From positions 124,001 to 188,000 of the forward strand of contig NZ_QFBC01000001.1 of the NCBI RefSeq assembly GCF_003122325.1: a stretch of DNA of 64,000 nt. Reading direction: 5' to 3'. Position 1 is the stretch's first letter. Every line of letters starts with the position of its first letter. The notes under the pieces are model-generated. The model had not been told where the DNA came from, searched no databases, and saw only the letters and a program-made list of their open reading frames with translations. The position numbers and the translations under genes were made by a program. Origin of the DNA: Rhizobium album (GTDB lineage Bacteria; Pseudomonadota; Alphaproteobacteria; Rhizobiales; Rhizobiaceae). Positions 1 to 7,713 of the stretch are shown piece after piece.

Positions 1-75
1 ATATCCGACACCCGAAATCATGCTTTGATCGGGCAGCGCATCCGGCTGCTCCGAGAAAACGTCTGGAGCATCAAG

Positions 76-864
76 ATGGATCTCACTGGAAAGACCGCTA
101 TCATCACCGCCGGGGCTTCGGGCATCGGCCGTGTCACGGCGGAACGATTTACCGAGCTCGGCGCCTCGGTGTGCCTCTGCGACGTCGCCGACGGGGCGCT
201 TGCCGATGTCGAGAAGGCGCTGCCCGACGCGCTGGTGCTCAAGGCGGACGTCTCGAACTCCGGGGATGTCGCCAACCTCTACGACGCCTTCTCCGCCCGG
301 TTCGGCCGGCTCGATATCCTGGTCAACAATGCCGGCATTTCCGGTCCGACCAAGCATGTCGAGGATGTGACCGACGAGGAATGGGACGAGACGATGGCGG
401 TCAACGTCACCGGCCAGTTCTATATGGTGCGCAAGGCCGTGCCGTTGTTCAGGCAGGCAGGCGGCGGCTGCATCGTCAATCTGTCGTCGGTCGCCGGGCG
501 CGTCGGCATGCCGATGCGGGCGCCCTATTCGACCTCCAAATATGCCGTGCGCGGCCTGACCGACGTGCTTGCCGTCGAACTCGGCGAGATCAATGTTCGC
601 GTCAACGCCATCCTCCCCGGCCTGGTGGACGGGCCGCGCGGGCAGAGGGTGATGAGCGAGCAGGCGGCGGCCCGCGGCATGTCGCTTGAGGAATTCATGC
701 CGTTTTTCCTGCACAACATCTCCATGCACGCGATGGTGAGCATGAGGGAAATCGCCGACATGGCTGCATTCCTGGCATCCGACATGGGGCGTCACATCTC
801 CGGACAATCGATCAGCGTCTGCGGAAATTTCGAAACATACCGGGGCCCGAAATTCGCAACGTGA
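76..864 (+). CDS. SDR family NAD(P)-dependent oxidoreductase
   Basis: Classical short-chain dehydrogenase of 262 residues with a Rossmann fold. Seen in the sequence: an N-terminal cofactor loop TAGASGIG (a slightly shifted version of the usual TGxxxGIG), the NNAG motif, the serine of the NLSSVAG stretch and the YSTSK (YxxxK) active site. The ATG at 76 is preferred over an in-frame ATG at 25 because GGAG lies 7 bases upstream of it and SDR homology begins there. The substrate cannot be told from sequence. Its partners, if any, lie outside the left edge. The downstream gene is an unrelated exported protein about 170 bases away, so this is probably the end of its transcription unit. Confidence 0.85.
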   Translation: MDLTGKTAIITAGASGIGRVTAERFTELGASVCLCDVADGALADVEKALPDALVLKADVSNSGDVANLYDAFSARFGRLDILVNNAGISGPTKHVEDVTDEEWDETMAVNVTGQFYMVRKAVPLFRQAGGGCIVNLSSVAGRVGMPMRAPYSTSKYAVRGLTDVLAVELGEINVRVNAILPGLVDGPRGQRVMSEQAAARGMSLEEFMPFFLHNISMHAMVSMREIADMAAFLASDMGRHISGQSISVCGNFETYRGPKFAT

Positions 865-1036
865 TCGACGGGCGGCCGCTGCCCGGCAAAGACCTGCATT
901 TCCCGCGCCAGGCCGGGAATCGTCACCCTGCATGCTGCCCGTTCCGGCGGGAGGATTGATTTCTTCTGCCGTCAAGCAGCACAATGCGAGGCAGCATCGC
1001 GCGGCAACCGTCGATATCGGCGAGGAGGAACTGCAC

Positions 1037-1627
1037 ATGGGACCGGCACGTTCAGGCAAGGCAGTCGCATGGCTTGCGGTATCTCTCGTTTGCGTGCCGC
1101 TGGAAGCCGGGGCGCAGGACGGGGCAAAGGCGGCGATGGAGGTGTTGAAGCAGACACCGGTCTCCGTCCTCACCTACGGACTTTCGGTGTTGCGCCAGGA
1201 TTTCCGCTATGCCTTCTCGAAGGAGTCCGGGGAAGTTTACGCCGATTTTGTCGCCCCGCTCAGCGGCAAGGTCGGGGAAATCGCAACCGTCATCTATGAT
1301 GCCAAGACGGAAACGATCCTCCTGAACCTGGTGAAGGTGGAGAAAATCGACGAGGGCGCCACGCCCGACGAAGCCTGCCGCCAGGCCATGGCGGCGATGC
1401 GCAGTTTTGCCGGCGTCGATCCGGCGACCGGCAAGTTGCAGCCCGGCATGGAATCGACCACCATGTCGAACCTTTTCTATTTCGACGGTACGGCGATGCC
1501 GGAAGCCGTCGCCCGGCCCGCCGAACTGGACGGCCTGTTCCGCCTTCGCTTCCATGGCCGCGCCGGCAACGCCCGTTTCCGATGCGACGCCGATCTGTTG
1601 GCCACCGACTATGTCATGACGCGGTAA
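1037..1627 (+). CDS. Exported protein of unknown function
   Basis: A 196-residue protein that I do not recognise. The first 25 residues look like a Sec signal peptide: a positively charged start, a hydrophobic stretch (AVAWLAVSLVCVPL) and an alanine-rich cleavage region ending EAGAQ. The mature part is mixed alpha/beta without repeats, holding two cysteines (in DEACRQ and RFRCDA) that could form a disulfide in the periplasm. The ATG at 1037 is chosen over an in-frame ATG at 932 because GAGGAGG sits 8 bases before it and the signal peptide starts there. It appears to be a single-gene unit. Confidence 0.65.
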   Translation: MGPARSGKAVAWLAVSLVCVPLEAGAQDGAKAAMEVLKQTPVSVLTYGLSVLRQDFRYAFSKESGEVYADFVAPLSGKVGEIATVIYDAKTETILLNLVKVEKIDEGATPDEACRQAMAAMRSFAGVDPATGKLQPGMESTTMSNLFYFDGTAMPEAVARPAELDGLFRLRFHGRAGNARFRCDADLLATDYVMTR

Positions 1628-1786
1628 AAACGCCGGACACAAGCCTTTGGTCGGTCGACTTATGTGACGGACCGCACTTACAAGTGAGCTTTTTTTGTCC
1701 TCCGGACAGGCGCCTGTTGCAAGGTCGCCTGATATGCCGATAGTGGCTTGCGGCGCATGTCGCGCCTGCATCTTAGGGGAACTCCA

Positions 1787-2023
1787 ATGAATTTTTTGGC
1801 TCGTTCGTCGTTGGCAGCTCTTGCCATCGCGGCCGCACTCGCCACCACAACCACCTCTGCGTCGGCATGGGGCTGCATCGCCGTGTCTGAGCAGGGCACC
1901 TACGGTTACAGCTACGAGTACGGAGATGAAAACAGCGCCCGGGAGCGTGCGTTGAACGAATGCGCGACCCGGACGAACGAAGACCAGGTCTGCGAAATCG
2001 TCGAATGCGATCAGGATTCCTGA
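1787..2023 (+). CDS. Small secreted DUF4189-like protein
   Basis: A 78-residue protein with a clear signal peptide: FLARSS, then a long alanine run, with likely cleavage after SASA. The short mature domain starts with WGCIAVSEQG, has a glycine/tyrosine-rich stretch, an SARERALNEC segment and two later cysteines (CEIVEC). The pattern of alanine-rich helix plus paired cysteines resembles the DUF4189 family of small periplasmic proteins whose role is unknown. The ATG at 1787 is preferred over the upstream in-frame ATG at 1748 because AGGGGA is 6 bases before it and the signal peptide begins there. The four cysteines suggest two disulfides. Confidence 0.6.
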   Translation: MNFLARSSLAALAIAAALATTTTSASAWGCIAVSEQGTYGYSYEYGDENSARERALNECATRTNEDQVCEIVECDQDS

Positions 2024-2052
2024 TGTACGCCTCGGCGCAGCGGCGATAAAGC

Positions 2053-2082
2053 GGGGATACTCGGATGATGAGTACCCTTCTT
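2053..2082 (+). terminator. Possible intrinsic terminator
   Basis: An imperfect hairpin (GGGATACTC paired with GAGTACCC, one bulged base) followed by a short CTTCTT run, just after the small secreted protein. The U tract is weak. Confidence 0.35.
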
Positions 2083-2139
2083 GGCATCGGACGTGGCTGG
2101 GTAAAACCGATCGGAAAACACGCGGCCTTCTCCTGACCG

Positions 2140-2499
2140 TCAGTTTGCGGAGAGCGCCGCCGTCTCCCGGCGCAAACGAATGCGCTCATAGATCCGGGCG
2201 AACACCTGAAGCTCCGCCGGGAAACGATCGACGCCCTCTATCGATGTCAGCGTCTGGTTCGTGGTGATGGCCTCGAAACGGTCGCTCAGAACCTGAAGCG
2301 GCCGGATCAGCAGGCCGCGCATGACGATGATCGCCATTCCAATCAGCAGCACGATCGAGAAGGAAGCGATAAGCGCTTGCCAGACAAGGGAACGGCCTGC
2401 GGCTGCCCGCGACGCGCTGAAATCGGAAGATACGGCGATGACACCGATCTGTGTTCCGGAACTGTTGGTCAGGGGAAGCAGGAGAACGCCTAGAGTCAT
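2140..2499 (-). pseudogene. Remnant of a Cache/HAMP membrane sensor
   Basis: The 119-residue reading frame has the look of the end of a periplasmic Cache sensor domain (PLTNSSGTQIGVIAVSSDF), one transmembrane helix (ALIASFSIVLLIGMAIIVM) and the start of a HAMP linker (RGLLIRPLQVLSDRFEAI). It then stops without any signalling domain (MCP, kinase or cyclase). The N-terminal half of a Cache domain is also missing: upstream, on the same strand, other frames carry only short fragments, including one with an initial hydrophobic stretch at about 2560-2640. A complete chemoreceptor would need 400 or more further residues, so this is most likely a decayed chemoreceptor or sensor gene. A short functional protein is possible but less likely. 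Confidence 0.5.
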
Positions 2500-2706
2500 G
2501 CAGCCGCAGAAAGGACATGGCCGGCGGTGTATGAAATTGCGCCTGGTCTACGCCGTGCCGTAGGCCGGAAGATTGCTTGGCGGATGAGCACCGGGCAGGC
2601 GACCAGCAGCAGCCGGGACGACATCCGATCCATGTCGTCCGGCTTTGACAAAGGGTTTTTGTGTAAGTGTAGGCTAACCATGAGGTGAGCCTGCGCCTGT
2701 CTCGCA

Positions 2707-3036
2707 TTACAGGAAGTCGTCGCGGCGCGGCGTGAACGTGTCGATCAGCAACCCCTTGCTGCGGGCGACCACGCCGTGGACGAGATTGGGGGCAACGATG
2801 AAGCTGCTGCCGGCGTCGAGCCGGGTGGTCACGCCGTCGATCGTGACGTCGAAACTGCCCTCGGCGACATAACTCACCTGCGTGTGCGGGTGCGAATGCA
2901 GGGCGCCGATGGCGCCTTCGTCGAAGCTGAAGGCGACGAGCATCATTTCCGGGCGATGGCTGAGGACGGCGCGGCGATTGCCGGGAGAAACCTCCGTCCA
3001 GGCGGTGTCTTCGGGCAGGGTATGGTTGGATTGCAT
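2707..3036 (-). CDS. kdgF: KdgF-type cupin (unsaturated uronate ketonisation)
   Basis: A 109-residue single-domain cupin, the usual KdgF size. The metal-site motif HSHPHTQVSYVAEG is visible, with the second cupin motif near PNLVHGV. KdgF proteins convert 4,5-unsaturated monouronates, from pectin or alginate breakdown, to the linear 5-keto-4-deoxyuronate. The assignment rests on size, motif and position: it is the last gene after kduI and kduD, which act on its product. The ATG at 3036 has AGGA 8 bases upstream on the minus strand; longer in-frame starts run into kduD and are rejected. The gene is 11 bases from kduD and surely co-transcribed. A generic cupin role remains possible. Confidence 0.8.
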   Translation of the reverse strand: MQSNHTLPEDTAWTEVSPGNRRAVLSHRPEMMLVAFSFDEGAIGALHSHPHTQVSYVAEGSFDVTIDGVTTRLDAGSSFIVAPNLVHGVVARSKGLLIDTFTPRRDDFL

Positions 3037-3047
3037 CTTCTGTCCTT

Positions 3048-3803
3048 TCAGCGTGCCAGCCATCCGCCGTCCACCGGCAGGATGACGCCATGCACATAAT
3101 CTGCGGCCGGTGATGCAAGAAAGACTGCGGCACCCGCCATGTCGTCCGCCCGCGCCCAGCGTCCGGCCGGGATGCGTTTGAGAATATCGGCGCTGCGCTC
3201 GGCATCGGCCCGAAGCGCTGCGGTATTGTTGGTCTCGACATAACCCGGGGCTATGGCGTTGACGTTGATGCCGCGTGCCGCCCATTCGTTTGCCATAAGC
3301 TTGGTCAGCCCCGCAAGGCCGCTCTTGGCAGCCGTATAGGACGGCACGCGGATGCCGCCCTGGAAGGACAGCAACGAGGCGACGTTGATGATCCTGGCAT
3401 CGCGCCCGGCCGCAATCGCCGCTTTCGCAAAGGCCTGGCAGAGGAAAAACACCGATTTCAGGTTGGTGTCGAGCACGGCATCCCAGTCTTCTTCGGAAAA
3501 GTCCAGCGCATCGGCGCGGCGGATGATGCCGGCATTGTTGACGAGGATATCGGGTGTCGCGCCCGCTGCCAGCGCCCGTTCGACGACTTTGGCAGCCTCG
3601 TCAATCTTTGAAAGATCGGCGCTGATGGACAGGAAGGTGCGACCGAGGGCCGTTACCTCGGTTTCGGTCGCGTGCATGTCCGACCGGCCGACGCCGACGA
3701 TATCGGCACCGGCGCGGGCAAGGCCGACGGCGATGGCCTGGCCGATGCCGGTATTGGCGCCGGTGACGATCGCCCAGCGGCCGCTGAGGTCGAACGAGGT
3801 CAT
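3048..3803 (-). CDS. kduD: 2-dehydro-3-deoxy-D-gluconate 5-dehydrogenase (KduD)
   Basis: A 251-residue classical SDR that reduces 2,5-diketo-3-deoxygluconate (DKII) to 2-keto-3-deoxygluconate (KDG) in the cytosol. Visible motifs: cofactor loop TGANTGIG near residue 14, NNAG, active-site serine in VASLLSFQGG and YTAAK. LSGRWAIVTGANTGIGQ and FQGGIRVPSYTAAKSG closely resemble known KduD proteins. The start codon overlaps the kduI stop by 4 bases (ATGA), indicating translational coupling. Neighbours kduI and kdgF fix the pathway. An ordinary 3-oxoacyl reductase would look similar, but the context argues against it. Confidence 0.87.
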   Translation of the reverse strand: MTSFDLSGRWAIVTGANTGIGQAIAVGLARAGADIVGVGRSDMHATETEVTALGRTFLSISADLSKIDEAAKVVERALAAGATPDILVNNAGIIRRADALDFSEEDWDAVLDTNLKSVFFLCQAFAKAAIAAGRDARIINVASLLSFQGGIRVPSYTAAKSGLAGLTKLMANEWAARGINVNAIAPGYVETNNTAALRADAERSADILKRIPAGRWARADDMAGAAVFLASPAADYVHGVILPVDGGWLAR

Positions 3804-4642
3804 CGCAGCGCTTCCATCGGCACCTTGTCCATGTCGGTGAAGCTCATGTTGTCGCCGGCCATGGCCCAGATGAAGGCGTAGCGCCCGGTGCCGGCGCCGG
3901 AGTGGATCGACCACCCCGGCGACAGGACCGCTTCATGGTTCTTGAGAACGAGATGCCGCGTCTCGCCAGGTTCCCCCATGAAGTGAAAGATGCGTGTCGT
4001 TTCCTGCATGCCGAAATAGAGATAGACCTCCATGCGCCGGTCGTGCACATGTGCCGGCATGGTATTCCACACCGAACCGGGCTCGAACATCGTCAGCCCG
4101 ACGAGCAACTGGCAGCTCTCGCAGACTTCGGGATGCACATACTGGTTGATCGTGCGGGCGTTCGATTCCTCGGCCGATCCGAGCACCACCTTCTTTGCCA
4201 TGTCGCGGGTGATGAGCACGGTCGGGCATTTGCGATGGGCCGGTGCGCTCAGGAGATAAAACAGCGCCGGTTTTGCCGGATCGGTGCTCCTGAACGCCAG
4301 TTCGCCGCCGCCCATGCCGACATAAAGCGCTTCCTGGAAACCGAGCGCATGATCGGTTCCGCCGACCGAGACCGTGCCCGGCCCGCCGATATTGATGAGT
4401 GCGACTTCGCGGCGGTCGAGAAAATGGTCCGTGCCGGTTTCGGCGACACGGTCGATCGTCAGGGCATCCGCCACCGGCGAAACCCCGCCGACGATCATCC
4501 GGTCGAGATGGCTGTAGGTGAGGCTGATCTCACCCGGGCGAAACAGCTCCTCGATGACGAAGCCGTCGCGCAGGCCCTGCGTGTTGCGTCTTGCCGCATC
4601 CTCGGGTCCGACGACCTGGCGTATGTTTACGGAAATGGTCAC
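3800..4642 (-). CDS. kduI: 5-dehydro-4-deoxy-D-glucuronate isomerase (KduI)
   Basis: A 280-residue cupin-fold isomerase, the standard KduI length. It interconverts 5-keto-4-deoxyuronate (DKI) and 2,5-diketo-3-deoxygluconate (DKII). The zinc site is visible as AHVHDRRMEVYLYF (two His and one Glu) and IHSGAG (third His). N- and C-terminal signatures such as RRNTQGLRDGFVIEELF and NMSFTDMDKVP are typical. It lies first in the kduI-kduD-kdgF block, 80 bases after the transporter ATPase gene on the same strand, so the importer probably feeds this pathway. Confidence 0.92.
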   Translation of the reverse strand: MTISVNIRQVVGPEDAARRNTQGLRDGFVIEELFRPGEISLTYSHLDRMIVGGVSPVADALTIDRVAETGTDHFLDRREVALINIGGPGTVSVGGTDHALGFQEALYVGMGGGELAFRSTDPAKPALFYLLSAPAHRKCPTVLITRDMAKKVVLGSAEESNARTINQYVHPEVCESCQLLVGLTMFEPGSVWNTMPAHVHDRRMEVYLYFGMQETTRIFHFMGEPGETRHLVLKNHEAVLSPGWSIHSGAGTGRYAFIWAMAGDNMSFTDMDKVPMEALR

Positions 4643-4721
4643 GGCATTTGCCTCTCATAATCTGGAATGGGTTGGGGCAACTCCGGCAGTCCATGGCCGG
4701 AATTGCTGAAAGCGGAATACC

Positions 4722-5459
4722 CTAGGTAAGCACGACATATTCGGTCAGCTGGCCGATCGTCGTATCGGCCTTGTGGACATCGAAGACCTTGGTACCGTGG
4801 CTCATGATCACGAAACGGTCGCAGACCTGGTAGGCATGATAGAGATTGTGCGTCACCAGCACGCTGGAGACGTTCTCTCCCTTCAGCCGCAGCACCTGAT
4901 TGAGGAGTGCTTCGGTCTCGCGCACCGAAAGCGCCGAGGTCGGCTCGTCCAAGAGCAGCATGCGTTTCTTGAAATGCACGGCGCGGGCGATGGCCACGGC
5001 CTGCTTCTGGCCGCCGGAAAGATTGCCGACCAGCGTATCGGGAGAATCGATGCCGGAGATATGCACGGCATTCTGCAGCACCTCCATGGCGATGTCGCGC
5101 ATCTCCTTCTGCCTGAGGAACCCGAAGGCATCCGTCAGTTCCCGCCCCATGAAGATGTTGCGGGTGATGGAGAGCGAGTCGACCAGCGCGGTGTGCTGGT
5201 AGATCGTTTCGATGCCGGCATCCGCCGAGTCCGACCGGCAGGTGAAGCAGGTCTGCTTGCCGTCGATGCTCAAATACCCGTCGGTCGGCTTGTGGATGCC
5301 GGAGATCAGGTTGACCGTCGTCGACTTGCCGGCGCCGTTGTCGCCGAGCAGGCCGACGACTTCGCCTTCCCCGACATGGAAACTGAGGTTCCGCAGCGCC
5401 GTCAGTGCGCCGAAGCTCTTTGAGATATTGTGGAGTTCGAGAAGATTGGCTCCGGCCAT
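4722..5459 (-). CDS. Sugar ABC importer ATP-binding protein (half-size CUT2/FrcA type)
   Basis: A 245-residue single nucleotide-binding domain of a sugar importer. Visible motifs: Walker A GDNGAGKST, Q-loop region ETIYQHTAL, ABC signature LSGGQKQ, Walker B MLLLDEPT and the switch histidine in VTHN. RbsA-type CUT2 ATPases normally carry two such domains; this one has a single domain, as in the fructose importer FrcA, and would act as a dimer. The ATG at 5459 shares its A with the permease stop (TGATG); a GTG at 5462 is an alternative. It works with the permease and binding protein encoded upstream. Confidence 0.88.
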   Translation of the reverse strand: MAGANLLELHNISKSFGALTALRNLSFHVGEGEVVGLLGDNGAGKSTTVNLISGIHKPTDGYLSIDGKQTCFTCRSDSADAGIETIYQHTALVDSLSITRNIFMGRELTDAFGFLRQKEMRDIAMEVLQNAVHISGIDSPDTLVGNLSGGQKQAVAIARAVHFKKRMLLLDEPTSALSVRETEALLNQVLRLKGENVSSVLVTHNLYHAYQVCDRFVIMSHGTKVFDVHKADTTIGQLTEYVVLT

Positions 5460-6478
5460 CACGCAAGCCCCCGCCGTTCGATGAGATGGTTGAAGATCGC
5501 AGCCAGCACGATCAGCGTGGCGATGAACATGTCGAGATAGAAGCCCGGCGCCCGCAGCAGCAGCAGCACGTCGGTGATGGTGTGGATCAGGAGCACGCCG
5601 AGGAAGATGCCGATGATCGAACCGCGTCCGCCGCGAAGCGACAGGCCGCCGATGACGCAGGCGGCGATCGCCTGCAGCTCCAGGCCCGCACCCTGGCCGG
5701 GCTGGACGCTGCCGACGCGGGCGGTGGCGAGGATGCCGGCCACCGCCGCCATGCCGCCGGCAATCGCAAAGGCGACGAGCTTGACGCGGCCGGTGTTGAT
5801 GCCGATCGCCGTTGCCGCGCCGGGATTGCCGCCGGTCGCGAAGACGTGGTTGCCGAAGCGATGACGGTGCAGCAACAGATGAAAGCCGACGACGAACAGG
5901 ATGATCCAGATGAAGGCGGCATTGATGCCGAACAGCGTGCCGGCAAACAGGCTGGAGAAGGCGGGCTCGGGATCGAAACGAACCTGGACCGCGCCGTTGT
6001 AGAGAAGCACGGCGCCGCGCCAGAACAGCAGCCCGCCCAGGGTGACGATGAACGACGGCAGGCCGAAGCGCAGCGTGATCTGGCCGTTGAGAAGCCCGAT
6101 CAGCACGCCGGCAAGAATGCCGAGCGGTGCCGCCACGAAAGCGCTCATGCCGGCATTGACCAGCGTTGCCATCAGGATGGCGGTGAAGGTGTAGACGGAG
6201 CCGATCGACAGGTCGAATTCGCCTGCAATCATCAACACGCCGGCGCCGAGCGCCAGGCAGCCGAGCACGGGAACCGCCTTCATCAGGATCGTCAGGTTTT
6301 GCGGCGAAAGATAACGGAAGTCATTCGGATAGATCAGTGCGCCGGCGATGCAGACGATCTGCAACGTCACGAAGACGAGCAGGATCGCACCCGCAGGCAT
6401 GCTCATGATCTGTTTGAGGATGGATTGTCTCTGGGTCCGCGATCTCGGCGCGGCACTGTCTGCAAGAATAGGAGTCAC
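5459..6478 (-). CDS. Sugar ABC importer permease (CUT2 family)
   Basis: A membrane protein of about 339 residues with 8-10 hydrophobic segments and the typical CUT2 permease motifs: AGEFDLSIGS, GLLNGQITLRFGLPSFIVTLGG (read as separate blocks) and AACVIGGLSLRGGRGS near the C-terminus. It forms the inner-membrane channel for the sugar bound by the protein encoded just upstream. The start is uncertain: a GTG at 6478 gives an N-terminus like FrcC, while an ATG at 6406 would give a shorter protein; neither has a strong Shine-Dalgarno sequence. The reading frame stays open far upstream, but that part overlaps the binding-protein gene and is not coding. Confidence 0.85.
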   Translation of the reverse strand: MTPILADSAAPRSRTQRQSILKQIMSMPAGAILLVFVTLQIVCIAGALIYPNDFRYLSPQNLTILMKAVPVLGCLALGAGVLMIAGEFDLSIGSVYTFTAILMATLVNAGMSAFVAAPLGILAGVLIGLLNGQITLRFGLPSFIVTLGGLLFWRGAVLLYNGAVQVRFDPEPAFSSLFAGTLFGINAAFIWIILFVVGFHLLLHRHRFGNHVFATGGNPGAATAIGINTGRVKLVAFAIAGGMAAVAGILATARVGSVQPGQGAGLELQAIAACVIGGLSLRGGRGSIIGIFLGVLLIHTITDVLLLLRAPGFYLDMFIATLIVLAAIFNHLIERRGLA

Positions 6479-6582
6479 GGTCTGGCACCCGATCGTTGGG
6501 GAGGGGGAACCTGCCGGCGTCGCCTGCAGGTTCCCACTGAACAAAGGCCTGAAGCTTTTGCCTTTCGGCAAAGACAAGCTTT

Positions 6583-7533
6583 TTAGCGATAGCTGCCGAT
6601 CAGCGGCTTGACCGAGCTGATGCGCGACTTGTCGAGGAAAGCGCCCTGTCCCGTGTCGATATCCGTGGGGGTCAGGCCATATTTCTTGGCAAGCGCGATC
6701 TGGGCGATCGGGTGGTAACCCTGCAGGTAGGGCTGCTGATCCATGGTGGCGAACATCGCGCCGCTCTCGACCGCATTGACGATTTCGACCGCGAGGTCGA
6801 AGCCGCCGAACGGGATATTGACGCCGGCATCCTTGATGGCACCCGCACCGACGGTGGAGGTGACCGATCCCGTGCCGAACAGCGCCTTGACGTTCGGATT
6901 GGCGATCAGGAACTGGGCGATGATGTTCTGGGCCTCGGCCGGATCGAGGCCGGCGCGCACCGTCTCGACCTTGATGCCACTCTCGGTCATCGCCTTCTCG
7001 ATGCCGCCGCCACGGGCGACCGCGAAGCTCGCTTCCGGAATTTCGCGCGGATTGAACACCACGTCGCCAGACTTGAGGCCGAATTCCTTGATCATCCGGT
7101 TGCCGAGTTCGTAGCCGGAAGCGAATTCGTTCATGCCGACATAGGCCTGGCGGCAATTGCCCTTGGCGCCTTCGAGGTCGTCATTGTTGAAGCCGATGAC
7201 GACGATGCCGGCCTTGACGGCAGCGCAGATGCTTTCGTCAAAGGCATCCGACGACGAAATCGCCACGGCGATGCCGTCGACGCCGCTGGCCGTCGCGCTT
7301 TCGATCAGGTCGTTCTGGCGAACGGGATCGTTGTTGGCATATTGCACGTCGAGATCGACGCCGAAGGCGGCGGCGGCATCTTGCGCGCCTTTGACCACCG
7401 GATTAAAGAACTGGACACTCGGATCGAGGTAGATGATCATCGTGGCCTTGACGTCGGCGGCCAGTGCCGTGGACGTCATCATGGTGGCAAGGCCCGCAGC
7501 CAGTGCTGCGGTTCTCAACCTGGTCAATTTCAT
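6583..7533 (-). CDS. Sugar ABC importer periplasmic binding protein
   Basis: A 316-residue periplasmic binding protein of the ribose-binding (type 1) fold. A signal peptide (TAALAAGLATMMTSTALAA) precedes a mature start DVKATMIIYLDPSVQFF. Motifs such as NDLIESATASGVDGIAVAISSSDAF and the later GTGS/GGFDL regions are typical of the CUT2 sugar-binding family. The ATG at 7533 has AGGGAGGA 7 bases upstream on the minus strand. Ligand unknown. Because the gene sits in front of kduI-kduD-kdgF, an unsaturated or keto-deoxy uronate, or a uronate monomer, is the natural guess. Binding-protein, permease and ATPase genes follow in order. Confidence 0.9.
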   Translation of the reverse strand: MKLTRLRTAALAAGLATMMTSTALAADVKATMIIYLDPSVQFFNPVVKGAQDAAAAFGVDLDVQYANNDPVRQNDLIESATASGVDGIAVAISSSDAFDESICAAVKAGIVVIGFNNDDLEGAKGNCRQAYVGMNEFASGYELGNRMIKEFGLKSGDVVFNPREIPEASFAVARGGGIEKAMTESGIKVETVRAGLDPAEAQNIIAQFLIANPNVKALFGTGSVTSTVGAGAIKDAGVNIPFGGFDLAVEIVNAVESGAMFATMDQQPYLQGYHPIAQIALAKKYGLTPTDIDTGQGAFLDKSRISSVKPLIGSYR

Positions 7534-7582
7534 TTGCGTATCCTCCCTTTGGATGTGCAATGCGGGGTCGAAAGACCCAAGT

Positions 7583-7622
7583 CTCGGCTGGCGGGCTCCG
7601 ACCAAAGATCACGCCAGCCGAG
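7583..7622. repeat. Perfect 11-bp inverted repeat between the ALDH and binding-protein genes
   Basis: CTCGGCTGGCG (7583-7593) pairs perfectly with CGCCAGCCGAG (7612-7622), with an 18-base loop. It lies in the 180-base gap between the aldehyde dehydrogenase and the binding-protein gene, inside the same-strand cluster. It has no U tract on the minus strand, so it may act as an mRNA stabiliser or partial terminator that raises the binding-protein level relative to the dehydrogenase. Confidence 0.5.
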
Positions 7623-7713
7623 ATTTTCCTCCCAGGCCTTGCCGCGCTTCTGCGAAACGCGAAAAGGCCCAATCTCCTTGTTTTTCGCAATGTCGAACGG
7701 AAAGCCGTTCCGG

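Noticed and set aside
5405-6586. Plus-strand frame of nearly 400 codons opposite the sugar permease
   Set aside because: It is Gln/Asp/Arg-rich without hydrophobic core or family features; the permease on the minus strand explains the region.
6479-7156. Upstream extension of the permease reading frame into the binding-protein gene
   Set aside because: This part is the shadow of the binding-protein gene; homology to permeases starts only near 6478-6406.
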